From Mucilaginibacter psychrotolerans (GTDB lineage: Bacteria; Bacteroidota; Bacteroidia; Sphingobacteriales; Sphingobacteriaceae): DNA of 64,000 nt. Below the pieces are notes generated by a model that did not search any database, was not told where the DNA came from, and was given only the letters and a program-made list of their open reading frames with translations. The stretch is from assembly GCF_004519315.1 (NCBI RefSeq), contig NZ_SOZE01000029.1, positions 1 to 64,000 on the forward strand, written 5' to 3'. Below, in pieces: positions 36,327 to 44,520 of this stretch. Each line of letters starts with the position of its first letter. The first letter of the stretch is position 1. Made by a program: the position numbers and the translations under genes.

Positions 36327-36370
36327 AATACCCATTTGAATTTCTTATACAAATAGGTATTTTTATTTCT
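36327..36370 (+). terminator. Hairpin with T-run, possible attenuator
   Basis: Arms AATACCCATTTG (36327-36338) and CAAATAGGTATT (36350-36361) pair with one mismatch around an 11-nt loop, followed by TTTTATTTCT. It lies between the 44-aa ORF and the radical SAM gene and would lower read-through into the enzymes. Confidence 0.6.
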
Positions 36371-36417
36371 TGGTATCATATCTATTCTTCCAACCATATA
36401 CGCTAATCCTTATTGCT

Positions 36418-37554
36418 ATGAATTTGCTCCAACCTGAAGAATTCCAATTGACGGACAATCCGATCCCAATCCTTGTCCAACTCGGTCTGACCTATAAATG
36501 CAATCTCAAATGTGATCATTGCTATGCATTGTATCACCGGGATCTCAACGAACTTTCATATGATGAATTGAAGGATCTTATGACCCAACTTTACAATGCA
36601 GGCAGCTGCTCTGTGGTTTATTCACATGGTGAGAATTTGATCAGGAAGGACTTTCACGAGATCGCGAAAATGATAAGCGGTTTTGATATTTACCAAACGT
36701 TGATGACGAATGGCTTTTATCTACAGACCGAAGAAGAGGTCTCCCGACTAAAGGAAACCGGTATCAATCGCGTGCTTGTCTCCATTGATAGCCCAAGAAA
36801 AGAGGTGCATGATCGGGTCAGGGGAGTCGAAGGGGCCTTTGAAAAAGCGGTGTCCTCTTTGCGTATGCTTCAGCAGGGTGGCATACCTACCGTGGGGTTT
36901 TCTACTACGATAGACGTGCATAACTATAATACCGTACGTGAGCTTGTCGAAATGGCCAAGTCAATGGGGTTAGGTGCCATTAGCCTTATGCAGAACAGAT
37001 ATAATAAACCTGGGATCTTTATGCACGATCTCTGGATCGATTACGTCGATACATGCAAGTCGATATACGAACTGATCCTGGAAAACGAGGGAATTATTGA
37101 CATTTATACGCACGATCCTTTTATGCTCACCCTCCTTGATCAGAGAATGACAAACAATGATAAACGCGCAGCATTTATTGGTTCGAATTTGTGTAACGTC
37201 GCCACGAGTATGGTTTCTATTGATCCTGTAGGTAATATATCTGGTTGTAATTTTATAGAAGAGATCATTGGCAATGTAAGGAATGAACCTTTTATTAGTA
37301 TTTGGGATAGGCTCGTGAAAAGGTATAATGACAAGGATGCTCCGCCAGACGGACCATGTTCCGGTTGCAACGCGGTACGTGCCTGTGTCGGCGGTTGTAA
37401 AGCGTTTCACTATAATGGTAAATACGATGAACGATGCGGCAAGAGACGATTCGGGGAAGATAGCGTGCATGAAGTGACTGAGCTTTCATTGCCGAATTAC
37501 CCAACGGCACCGAGTTTTAAAACAGCCGCAAAATATAATCCCAGAATCAAATAA
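36418..37554 (+). CDS. Radical SAM/SPASM peptide-modifying enzyme
   Basis: The 378-aa enzyme has the radical SAM cluster site YKCNLKCDHCYA (Cys28, Cys32, Cys35), which splits S-adenosylmethionine to make a radical. The C-terminal SPASM region has Cys at SNLCNVATS, ISGCNF, then PCSGCNAVRACVGGC and ERCGKR, enough for auxiliary iron-sulfur clusters. Such enzymes commonly act on ribosomal peptides. An upstream in-frame ATG (36370) lies within the terminator run, so 36418 is chosen. A B12-type radical SAM gene follows after 8 bp. With a PqqD-like protein in the island, RiPP maturation is likely. Confidence 0.92.
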   Translation: MNLLQPEEFQLTDNPIPILVQLGLTYKCNLKCDHCYALYHRDLNELSYDELKDLMTQLYNAGSCSVVYSHGENLIRKDFHEIAKMISGFDIYQTLMTNGFYLQTEEEVSRLKETGINRVLVSIDSPRKEVHDRVRGVEGAFEKAVSSLRMLQQGGIPTVGFSTTIDVHNYNTVRELVEMAKSMGLGAISLMQNRYNKPGIFMHDLWIDYVDTCKSIYELILENEGIIDIYTHDPFMLTLLDQRMTNNDKRAAFIGSNLCNVATSMVSIDPVGNISGCNFIEEIIGNVRNEPFISIWDRLVKRYNDKDAPPDGPCSGCNAVRACVGGCKAFHYNGKYDERCGKRRFGEDSVHEVTELSLPNYPTAPSFKTAAKYNPRIK

Positions 37555-37562
37555 AGAAGCCG

Positions 37563-38906
37563 ATGAAAGTACTTTTTGTAAACCCGCATTATTCTTTTGA
37601 TCCGTTTACTTTACTGCTGCATCCGCCGCTCGCTTTCGGTTATTTGAGTAATTTTCTAAAAAAAGACGGCCATGAAGTTTATCATGCCGACCTTCCTTTT
37701 CATGGTAACCGACCGGAAGCTGTTTTATCGTTTATAGAAACGATCCAGCCTGATGTTATTGGCCTGACCGCGGTCGCACAAAGTTTTTATCATACCCTTG
37801 AGATCACAACACTGATCAAACAACACTATCCTGCGATTCCGATCGTCGCAGGCGGACCGTTGGTTACATTCGTTCCGGAGGATGTGCTTACCCGGCACCC
37901 AAGTTTGGATTATCTCATCCTTTATGATGGTGAAGAGTCCTTTGTCGCCTTGGTCAACGCCTTACAAGCGCGGGCGACTTCGCAGCAAATGAAATCGATC
38001 CCGGGTATCGCTTTTAGGGATTCGCACGGATCAGTAATTGTTACGCCTCCAGCCCCTACGGTCTCCGATTTGGATTATTACGGAATCCCAGACAGAAGTA
38101 TATTTGAACTCAAAAACTACCTGGCCTATGACTATGAAACTGTGTTGGTTACTTCAAGAGGGTGTCCCAGCCGTTGTACTTTCTGTTCAACAACTTTGAT
38201 GGGCCGAAATTTCAGGTATAATTCGCCGAAACATGTGTGTGACGAGATCGAACAGGTCCTGAACATGGGATTTTCTTCGATATTTTTTGGTGATGATACA
38301 TTTTCCGGCAATTCCAAACGGACCATAGATATTTGTACAGAGATTAATGCGAGAAGCCTTAAATTCAATTGGACCAGCAATATGAGAGCAATAGATGCTA
38401 AACCAGATGTCCTGGAGGCAATGCGCGGGGCGGGCGCCTACCGGGTATTTGTTGGATTTGAGTCGATCCAGAATTCCACCTTAAAATTGATCAAGAAAGG
38501 CACCACCCCTGAAAGGTTATTTCAAAAAGCTAACCTTATCAAATCGTACGATATCGAGCTGCATTCCGCATTCATTATCGGAGCACCAGGCGATTCTGAT
38601 GTGTCGCTCAGAGAGACAATGGATTTTATAAGGATCATTAATCCGACTGTTGCAACATTCAACTGCATGGAGCCAAGGCCCGGTACTGATGTTTACAACC
38701 ATCCGGAAAGATATGGACTGATTATGCCTGACAAGTATTGGTACGAGAAGCTTGATTGGATGGAGGAGCCGGTATCATATACAGCCGACCTCAGTCGATC
38801 AGAGATCAAGCAATGGATCAACCGCTGCTATGATGAATTCTGTTCGCCGACTTTTCTGGATACCCACACGAACGATTTGGAAATGGTTAAAGCGGCTTGG
38901 GCCTAA
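37563..38906 (+). CDS. B12-binding-type radical SAM enzyme
   Basis: The 447-aa product begins MKVLFVNPHYSFDPFT, the N-terminal B12-binding Rossmann fold, including VIGLTAVAQSF and VAGGPLVTFVPEDVL. The radical SAM motif is SRGCPSRCTFCS at about 193-204, followed by FFGDDTFSG. Family members methylate, rearrange or epimerise unactivated carbons. The B12-anchoring DxHxxG is not obvious. It sits 8 bp after the SPASM enzyme and 1 bp before the Gfo/Idh gene, all one operon. The exact reaction cannot be read. Confidence 0.9.
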   Translation: MKVLFVNPHYSFDPFTLLLHPPLAFGYLSNFLKKDGHEVYHADLPFHGNRPEAVLSFIETIQPDVIGLTAVAQSFYHTLEITTLIKQHYPAIPIVAGGPLVTFVPEDVLTRHPSLDYLILYDGEESFVALVNALQARATSQQMKSIPGIAFRDSHGSVIVTPPAPTVSDLDYYGIPDRSIFELKNYLAYDYETVLVTSRGCPSRCTFCSTTLMGRNFRYNSPKHVCDEIEQVLNMGFSSIFFGDDTFSGNSKRTIDICTEINARSLKFNWTSNMRAIDAKPDVLEAMRGAGAYRVFVGFESIQNSTLKLIKKGTTPERLFQKANLIKSYDIELHSAFIIGAPGDSDVSLRETMDFIRIINPTVATFNCMEPRPGTDVYNHPERYGLIMPDKYWYEKLDWMEEPVSYTADLSRSEIKQWINRCYDEFCSPTFLDTHTNDLEMVKAAWA

Positions 38907-38907
38907 G

Positions 38908-39939
38908 ATGGGACAGGCAAGGAAAAAGATACACATCGGATGTATTGGGGCAGGCATCGCAGGCAGGTCGCATATTTTCGACATTATTTCAAACGGAGAC
39001 CTTCAACTCGACGCATTGGCGGTCAAAACCTTGAAGACACGCAACAAGGTTCAACGCGAATTCACAGTCACGAATTGCTCCACGGATTATAGGGGATTAT
39101 TGAAGATGGAACAAATCGAGTATATCGTTTTAGCGGTACCCAACGATATTGCGCCGGAATTTGCGTTCAAAATACTTCAAGCTGGAAAGCATTTACTCGC
39201 TGAGAAACCATTGCTAATCTTTGGTTCCGATTTTTTCAAATTCGCATTGCTCCAGAGAATTTCTGAGCGAAAGATTTCTGTTCTGTATTCAAGGCGATTA
39301 AGAAAATCGTGGCGTTATGTCCGTGAGTTGGTAAGAGAGGAAAAAATGGGTGATATTTTATCGATTGAATTTCACTGCAACGGGCCTTACCGCCAACGCT
39401 TTTCAAAACAGGGGCATACTTTCAGGTCCGACGCCAGACAAAGTATGGGCGGGGTCGTAATTGATACTGTATCGCACCTTCTGGACCTAATGGTTTTTCT
39501 TTTTGGTAGGATAGGAACTGTTGTATCTGCCCAACTGGTTACCGAGCAGTCGACAGGCTTAGAATACATGGGTACCATCGTTATCGATCATTTCAATCTA
39601 TTCAGGGTCACTGTGCATGTATCAAATGAAGACGATGCAGACGAAAAAAAAACCGCCTTGATTCGGACAAACGACGGCGAGATCTGGGTAGATGAAAAGC
39701 AGTTTGCTATGAAAACTGCCAATGTTGACCACCGTTTTGCCGACGGTTATCTCTGCCGGCCTGTTGACGTAGCTGCGGGAGAGCCCAAAGAAGAGCATAT
39801 TCTGCTAACGGACCTTTTGGAGGCTAAGCAGATATGCACTTGTATCCAGTCTATTTATGCGGAGGCCGGGATCAACTTAAAAAAAAAATGGATATTTCCA
39901 AGAGCTAAGGTCCTGGCCAAGCGCAGTGGGGCCTGTTAG
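38908..39939 (+). CDS. Gfo/Idh/MocA-type oxidoreductase
   Basis: The 343-aa protein starts with a nucleotide-binding Rossmann segment, IHIGCIGAGIAGRSHIFDI, followed by YIVLAVPNDIAPEFAFKIL and LAEKPLLI, where the family's EKP motif is intact. NAD(P)-dependent oxidation or reduction of an alcohol or imine is expected. The C-terminal part has SMGGVVIDTVSHLLDL, the usual helix of the substrate domain. The start at 38908 avoids a long overlap with the preceding gene. It is the last gene of the rightward operon and overlaps the convergent DHH-motif gene by 4 bp. Confidence 0.85.
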   Translation: MGQARKKIHIGCIGAGIAGRSHIFDIISNGDLQLDALAVKTLKTRNKVQREFTVTNCSTDYRGLLKMEQIEYIVLAVPNDIAPEFAFKILQAGKHLLAEKPLLIFGSDFFKFALLQRISERKISVLYSRRLRKSWRYVRELVREEKMGDILSIEFHCNGPYRQRFSKQGHTFRSDARQSMGGVVIDTVSHLLDLMVFLFGRIGTVVSAQLVTEQSTGLEYMGTIVIDHFNLFRVTVHVSNEDDADEKKTALIRTNDGEIWVDEKQFAMKTANVDHRFADGYLCRPVDVAAGEPKEEHILLTDLLEAKQICTCIQSIYAEAGINLKKKWIFPRAKVLAKRSGAC

Positions 39940-40928
39940 AGGGAGTGCTCAAACCTTGATAATTCAGCAATAAGCATCAAAATCAGTTGGCTGGGTTCGA
40001 TCTTGCTGTCAACTTTTTCGGATTTATAATAGGCGAAACCCGGATCTGTCATTCTGCTCTCTGCATTAATGAAAAACAGCGCTGGCGACCATTTCGTTCT
40101 GCTCCACTTACCATTAGGGTTGGCTTCCAACTCATCAAGCTTGTCTATTAAATCAAACAGATTGGGCTTAGGTAACGTCGGCCGTTTTACAATGTCATAC
40201 CATAAATATTCCCGGTGATACAGCGCATATCGGTAACCGTCCGACGTGGCGACCACTTCTAATATCCGGAGTCCTTTGCAAAATAGGTTCCTGGCAAAAT
40301 TATCGAGTTGAACAGGTGTGAAAATTACGCTCAAACTGGTCTCGATATATTCCTGAACGCTGATCTGACTGCTATTCAACAGATCAATCTTCGATTGTAG
40401 CTCATTAAGCGGCCCTTCCCACAATTCTTTGTGACTGTCCGTCTTATAAAGCAAATCAGGCAACTTTTCAAGGACATATCTTGTGGCAGCTGTCTCCCTT
40501 TCAGCCTCTGATTTGCCATTTAGTGCTTCTTTTATAGGTGAGCATTCAGGATCAGGCAGCGCGCGTATAATACAATCAAACTTGAAAGCCTCAAGCGTTG
40601 TCCATTCATAAAAATCCGAGGTCTCCGCATAGTTGATGATTGTAGCAGCATGGGCCAGTGCTTTCTCTTTATTCATTAGAGCCCAGATCGCCAGGACACC
40701 ATCTGTATCATAATGATCGTTGGTCACCAATTCGTATGCCCGTTGCTGCTGCAGATTGCTCTTTGTTAAAAAATTCAATACGATTTCGACACTCAGGTCT
40801 GCCTTTAGCTCATGTGGGGTCAAGTTTCCCGGCCAGTGGCTCAAATGCAAGCCTTCACCACAGTCAAAGCCATCGACAATGATTTTGGGAACACCCGAAA
40901 TGGATGGATCATATTGAATATATTCCAT
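39936..40928 (-). CDS. DHH-motif-containing protein (DUF6687-like)
   Basis: The 330-aa protein has TNDHYDTDGVLAIWALMN at about residues 67-84, close to the DHxDxDG signature of DHH phosphoesterases, and DUF6687 proteins carry a similar element; I hold that family call loosely. HLSHWPGNLTPHELKADLS lies at about 28-46. No signal peptide. It is the last gene of the leftward operon, 7 bp from pqqD. A role as hydrolase or as a scaffold for the pathway cannot be decided. Confidence 0.6.
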   Translation of the reverse strand: MEYIQYDPSISGVPKIIVDGFDCGEGLHLSHWPGNLTPHELKADLSVEIVLNFLTKSNLQQQRAYELVTNDHYDTDGVLAIWALMNKEKALAHAATIINYAETSDFYEWTTLEAFKFDCIIRALPDPECSPIKEALNGKSEAERETAATRYVLEKLPDLLYKTDSHKELWEGPLNELQSKIDLLNSSQISVQEYIETSLSVIFTPVQLDNFARNLFCKGLRILEVVATSDGYRYALYHREYLWYDIVKRPTLPKPNLFDLIDKLDELEANPNGKWSRTKWSPALFFINAESRMTDPGFAYYKSEKVDSKIEPSQLILMLIAELSRFEHSL

Positions 40929-40935
40929 AAATGCT

Positions 40936-41202
40936 TTACTCGATCAAACCCGACTTAGCAAAATCATCAAGAAATTCAACCACTTGGGCTTCGATCACGG
41001 AGGGGTCTTCATCATAATCAGCAGCAAGCACAGCCGAAATTTCACGGGCACTTGATGGTTTATCTCGGAGGATCGCGATCAAGCTGGACGCGGTCTCGTT
41101 CAATTCATACATGACCCCCTTTTCACGGTCAAAAAGCATGATCAGGTTAAGGTTTGTGGGGCGACAGGTAATATTCGGCCTGATTTGAAATTGTTGTTCC
41201 AT
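40936..41202 (-). CDS. PqqD-like RiPP recognition element
   Basis: An 88-aa PqqD-family protein: FQIRPNITCRPTNLN, then MLFDREKGVMYELNETASSLIAIL (winged-helix beta strands and helix), and a C-terminal EAQVVEFLDDFAKSGLIE. These RRE proteins hold the leader peptide for the modifying enzymes. Its presence with two radical SAM enzymes and a small peptide gene is the main reason to regard the island as a RiPP pathway. It lies 7 bp before the DHH-motif gene and 3 bp after the kinase. It is not part of a PQQ cluster, as no pqqC, pqqB or pqqA is nearby. Confidence 0.88.
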   Translation of the reverse strand: MEQQFQIRPNITCRPTNLNLIMLFDREKGVMYELNETASSLIAILRDKPSSAREISAVLAADYDEDPSVIEAQVVEFLDDFAKSGLIE

Positions 41203-41205
41203 ATG

Positions 41206-41730
41206 CTAATTCAGAGAATTTAAAATAAAATCAACCCGGGCTGTCAGTACGCCCGGCATTACGTCTATTATTGAATAACCAAGTTCCTCATACGCTTTCC
41301 GGACAGCTGCACCGATTTCTACAGACTTTCGGATCTCCGGCTCGTCCATTAAGCCTACACCGTAGTCCTTCGCCGAATGAAAGAAGAACACCTTGTCATA
41401 TTTTATGCGTTCCGCTTTGGTAACCAATGATGGATTGATATCCCAGTTGTAAAGTTTTCCATAGGCAACACAATCCACCCAGCCACGGTCTAAAAACACC
41501 CGGCCATCTGCAACAACGGCTGCTTCTCGAAGCAACTGAAACTCCAGTATCCTTTCCTCAAAATCACGGTCCTCATAAGGAAAAATATTGCCCAGCGCGC
41601 GTTGTATCCTGATATAATCACTTGCCGTTTCGCGCACGATAGTTGCTCCGGTCAGTCCTAAATAAAGAAGTGCGGATGTTTTGCCGACACCCTCGCCGCC
41701 TGTAAACACTATCCGCTGCGTTCCTTTCAT
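41206..41730 (-). CDS. AAA/P-loop NTPase kinase-like protein
   Basis: The 174-aa protein has Walker A GGEGVGKTS at about residues 10-18, VFLDRGWVDC as a DR-type motif at about 97-106, and FFHSAKD. It is similar to AAA_28 and nucleotide/nicotinamide kinases that phosphorylate small molecules. It overlaps the neighbouring kinase gene by 4 bp. In this island it could phosphorylate a peptide side chain or a small substrate. That is inference. Confidence 0.75.
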   Translation of the reverse strand: MKGTQRIVFTGGEGVGKTSALLYLGLTGATIVRETASDYIRIQRALGNIFPYEDRDFEERILEFQLLREAAVVADGRVFLDRGWVDCVAYGKLYNWDINPSLVTKAERIKYDKVFFFHSAKDYGVGLMDEPEIRKSVEIGAAVRKAYEELGYSIIDVMPGVLTARVDFILNSLN

Positions 41731-42341
41731 AGTTGCATAATAAAATTTAAACTCTGTTCAATGCAAACTTCAGTTGTAGACCAGCTCGTATTGATCTGTA
41801 TTTTCCGTCCGTTAAGCTTTCGGAAACATGCATCAAAACCTTTTTTCATGCGGTCATGATGTGCTAAGCCCTCCCTAATAGGGTGCGTCGCATGGTCTTT
41901 TTCAAATCGCCGACGAAAATCATCGGTCTCCACGTCAAGAAAAATATAAGCGTCCGGCAGTACATTCCCAACGGCCATTTGCGCAATCCTGCTCACCTCC
42001 TGCAAAGGTAACCCACGTAAATGATGTCCCAATACGATCAAAGAAACATCAAACCTATCCAACAACAGAATTGGCTGATTTATGCCGTATTCAGAAACCC
42101 GCTTCGCCTTATTTGCCAGTCTGGCTGCAAAAAGCATGATTTCTTCCTCCGGACTCAGTGTTTGGCCATATTCATGGATCACTTGTCTAACGCTATCGTC
42201 AAATCCGTGCACGCCATTCGCAACTGTTGTAAACATCAGCTCACCGCCATGAGCACAAAGGCTATCGATCAGCGTGCTTTTGCCGCTATATGAAACTCCT
42301 TCGATAGCAACGATCATATCTTCATCGAAGGCTTTCAACAA
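41727..42341 (-). CDS. Thymidylate-kinase-like P-loop kinase
   Basis: The 204-aa protein has Walker A EGVSYSGKSTL near residue 15 and LLLDRFDVS at about 93-101, the DR(F/Y) motif of dTMP kinase-like enzymes. The LID region at about 140-165 contains RRRFEKDHATHPIREG. The substrate need not be a nucleotide in this setting. Its start codon lies 20 bp inside the 3' end of hisS, so the two are co-translated. Two kinases in a single peptide pathway are unusual. Confidence 0.75.
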   Translation of the reverse strand: MLKAFDEDMIVAIEGVSYSGKSTLIDSLCAHGGELMFTTVANGVHGFDDSVRQVIHEYGQTLSPEEEIMLFAARLANKAKRVSEYGINQPILLLDRFDVSLIVLGHHLRGLPLQEVSRIAQMAVGNVLPDAYIFLDVETDDFRRRFEKDHATHPIREGLAHHDRMKKGFDACFRKLNGRKIQINTSWSTTEVCIEQSLNFIMQL

Positions 42342-43581
42342 GGGCTTCGAAGCCTAATTGTTGCTGCGTTTCTTTATGGAGATCCTTAACGGTAAAATAA
42401 TGGTTATCGAGTTCTTCGTCACCTATGATAATCACAAAGTCGGCGCTCAATTTTACAGCCCGGCCAATCTGCCGCTTCACTTTCGTATCAAATGTCGGAT
42501 CGATATCACAGCTGATACCCATATCCCGGAGCCGGTTGATCAATTCGATCGCCGCATCTTTTGCCGTTTCGGCCGCCGTAACGATGTAGGTTTTCTTTTT
42601 CTGCTCACCGGTTAGGTCTATTTCGTGTTTTTCCAGTGCAAAAAGCAACCTTTCCATTCCCGCGCCAAAACCGAATGCGGCTGTCGCTTTTCCCCCGATC
42701 TGCTCAATTAGCCCGTCATAACGGCCACCGCCAGCAATAGCATCCTGGGCACCTAATTTATTGGATACTACCTCAAAAACGGTGTCATTGTAATAATCCA
42801 GACCGCGCACAAGCCTATTATTGATATTGTATGGAATTCCGAATTTCGTAAGGTAATTTAACAACTGGTCAAAATGCCGCTGACTTTTTCCAGACAAGAA
42901 ATCTATGACCTTTGGTGCGTGTTCCACAATCTCTTTTAGGCTCTCCTCTTTAGTGTCCAAAATGCGAAGCGGGTTTTTCTGCAGCTTGTTTTGATATTCT
43001 TCATTAAAGTCACTTGCATACCTGTTAAAATACTCAACCAGGCTATTGCGGTAAGCTTGCCGTGACTCCTTATCGCCCAGGCTATTGATTTGAATTTTGA
43101 GCCCTTCGAATCCGATTTTCTTATAAAACGAAAACGCCATATTGATCACCTCGGCATCTGTATAATAAGATGGTGACCCAATCACCTCCACACCATATTG
43201 TGTATGCTGCCGGTAGCGCCCCGCCTGCGGCCTTTCGTATCTGAACATCGGCATCAAATAGAATAATTTGACCGGCTGTGGCAGATTGCTCATATTATTC
43301 TCCAAATAAGCGCGAACTACCGGTGAGGTACCTTCCGGTCTTAATGAAAGAGACCGGCCGCCACGATCCATGAATGTATATAGCTCTTTCGAGACGATGT
43401 CCGATGTTTCGCCCGCAGTGCGGGTAAAAAGTTCGGTATGTTCAAACATCGGGGTCTGGATCTCATTGAATCCAAAATCATATACGGTTTCGCGCCATAT
43501 TTTTTCAATAGCTTTCCATTTTTTAAAATAGTCGGGGAGGTAGTCCATGGTACCTCTGGGGATCTGAAATTTGTTGCTCAC
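42322..43581 (-). CDS. hisS: Extra histidyl-tRNA synthetase in biosynthetic island
   Basis: The 419-aa protein is a complete class II HisRS: IPRGTMDYLP at the start, FRYERPQAGRYRQHTQYGVE (motif 2), LVRGLDYYNDTVFE and GGGRYDGLIEQIGG, AAFGFGAGMERLLFAL (motif 3), then the anticodon-binding end. Its sequence is of the short, widespread bacterial type. The housekeeping enzyme of Bacteroidota, as I recall it, starts like IPKGTRDF and has KYGDEGD-type motifs. So this is probably a second, horizontally acquired copy. It lies 3 bp from the oxygenase and overlaps the next kinase. It may give self-resistance to a HisRS inhibitor, or supply His-tRNA or a His adduct to the pathway. Both are hypotheses. 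Confidence 0.9.
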   Translation of the reverse strand: MSNKFQIPRGTMDYLPDYFKKWKAIEKIWRETVYDFGFNEIQTPMFEHTELFTRTAGETSDIVSKELYTFMDRGGRSLSLRPEGTSPVVRAYLENNMSNLPQPVKLFYLMPMFRYERPQAGRYRQHTQYGVEVIGSPSYYTDAEVINMAFSFYKKIGFEGLKIQINSLGDKESRQAYRNSLVEYFNRYASDFNEEYQNKLQKNPLRILDTKEESLKEIVEHAPKVIDFLSGKSQRHFDQLLNYLTKFGIPYNINNRLVRGLDYYNDTVFEVVSNKLGAQDAIAGGGRYDGLIEQIGGKATAAFGFGAGMERLLFALEKHEIDLTGEQKKKTYIVTAAETAKDAAIELINRLRDMGISCDIDPTFDTKVKRQIGRAVKLSADFVIIIGDEELDNHYFTVKDLHKETQQQLGFEALVESLR

Positions 43582-43584
43582 TTT

Positions 43585-44271
43585 TTATTTGTTTCTACTG
43601 TAAATCGCCACAAACGAAAACCGTTCGTTATCCGCTTTGATTTGTGTTACACCGTGGGCCAAGCCCTGCGCAATCTTGATCAAGAGACAGGAATTGAATT
43701 TCGGCGTATGCATTTTGAAATTATTATATAACACTTTTTTAGTTAGTTGGAACGGCACCTCGGGAGGGGTATAAATATCTTCCTCCCTTTTGACATTCCC
43801 TACGATTGTATTCCCGCCATATGCCCTCTTCCAACCTTTGGAAAAGTTAAATACAACCGCGCAGCTATGGGTTTCATCAGAAAGATCGTCGTGTAAGCAG
43901 ATCTTGTCGCCCTTTCCCATCAAATACGGGGTTCCCGGTCTAACGAAAATAATCTCTTCTCCAAAAACACCTGACAAAAAATCGACAAAGCATTGGCTTT
44001 GCATCAGCTTCATCAACTCTCCGAGATGAACGCTTCCTTTACCTTCCTGATTTATTAATTCCCCGAAATAGGCATCACCTAATTCTCGTTCTCCACGCCG
44101 TAACCGTGTCACCCCGCCAAAATCGACCTCCTCATAAATAATATTATTACGGAGCTCGGATTCCACGGCCTCGGCAAAACCGGGATCAAAAAAGTCGTTT
44201 AGCACCAAGGAATTATCAAGGCCGATCTTTAAATCCGAATGAACCCATTTATCTTGCAGCAAAGTTACCAT
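43585..44271 (-). CDS. 2OG-Fe(II) oxygenase family enzyme
   Basis: The 228-aa product has the iron-binding HxD in CLHDDLSD (about residue 130) and a distal His in GLAHGVTQIKAD (about 207), with the final Arg expected for 2-oxoglutarate in NERFSFVAIY. FFDPGFAEAVESEL near the start fits prolyl-4-hydroxylase-like folds. Hydroxylation or related oxidation of a peptide or free amino acid is likely. It is the first enzyme after the attenuator and is 3 bp from hisS. Confidence 0.8.
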   Translation of the reverse strand: MVTLLQDKWVHSDLKIGLDNSLVLNDFFDPGFAEAVESELRNNIIYEEVDFGGVTRLRRGERELGDAYFGELINQEGKGSVHLGELMKLMQSQCFVDFLSGVFGEEIIFVRPGTPYLMGKGDKICLHDDLSDETHSCAVVFNFSKGWKRAYGGNTIVGNVKREEDIYTPPEVPFQLTKKVLYNNFKMHTPKFNSCLLIKIAQGLAHGVTQIKADNERFSFVAIYSRNK

Positions 44272-44290
44272 AGCTGGTCAATAATAAAAC

Positions 44291-44328
44291 AAAAAAATCC
44301 CATAAGTAAGATCGATCTTACCATGGGA
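44291..44328 (-). terminator. Attenuator between peptide gene and enzymes
   Basis: Leftward, the outer arms TCCCAT/ATGGGA (44323-44328 and 44298-44303) enclose a perfect 16-bp palindrome GTAAGATCGATCTTAC (44306-44321), followed by seven T's (44291-44297 on the plus strand are A). It stands between the 53-aa peptide gene and the oxygenase. Partial termination here would make more peptide message than enzyme message, as is common in RiPP clusters. Confidence 0.75.
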
Positions 44329-44354
44329 AGCCTTTAAGTGCGATTTGCTGTGAA

Positions 44355-44516
44355 TTAACAGTGTGTCCTGATATTCCTTGCCCTGGATTGTGGTTTTCGC
44401 CACTCTTTTTTTGGAGCTTTTTTATTATCAAAGCCTTTTTTTTCCTGTTCTGCGTCGGCAACGTTACTTTTTTTAGCCAGGTCAACGTTTCCCATGGATG
44501 GTGATGACTGATTCAT
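44355..44516 (-). CDS. 53-aa candidate RiPP precursor ending in Cys
   Basis: The frame from ATG at 44516 to TAA at 44355-44357 encodes a Lys-rich, hydrophilic peptide: MNQSSPSMGNVDLAKKSN, then EKKGFDNKKAPKKEWRKP, and the end QSRARNIRTHC. KEWRKP resembles the W/Y-x-x-P leader element that RRE proteins bind in lasso peptides. The last 11 residues would then be the core, with the only Cys and the only His adjacent at the C-terminus. It is the first gene of the leftward operon. Identity as precursor is inferred from size, position and attenuator. Confidence 0.6.
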   Translation of the reverse strand: MNQSSPSMGNVDLAKKSNVADAEQEKKGFDNKKAPKKEWRKPQSRARNIRTHC

Positions 44517-44520
44517 GATC

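Noticed and set aside
40936..41202. PQQ biosynthesis cluster
   Set aside because: PqqD-like protein present, but no pqqA, pqqB or pqqC, and the companion enzymes do not fit PQQ.
42322..43581. Peptide aminoacyl-tRNA ligase (PEARL) identity for the HisRS
   Set aside because: PEARLs descend from LanB-type dehydratases; this is an ordinary class II HisRS with full motifs.
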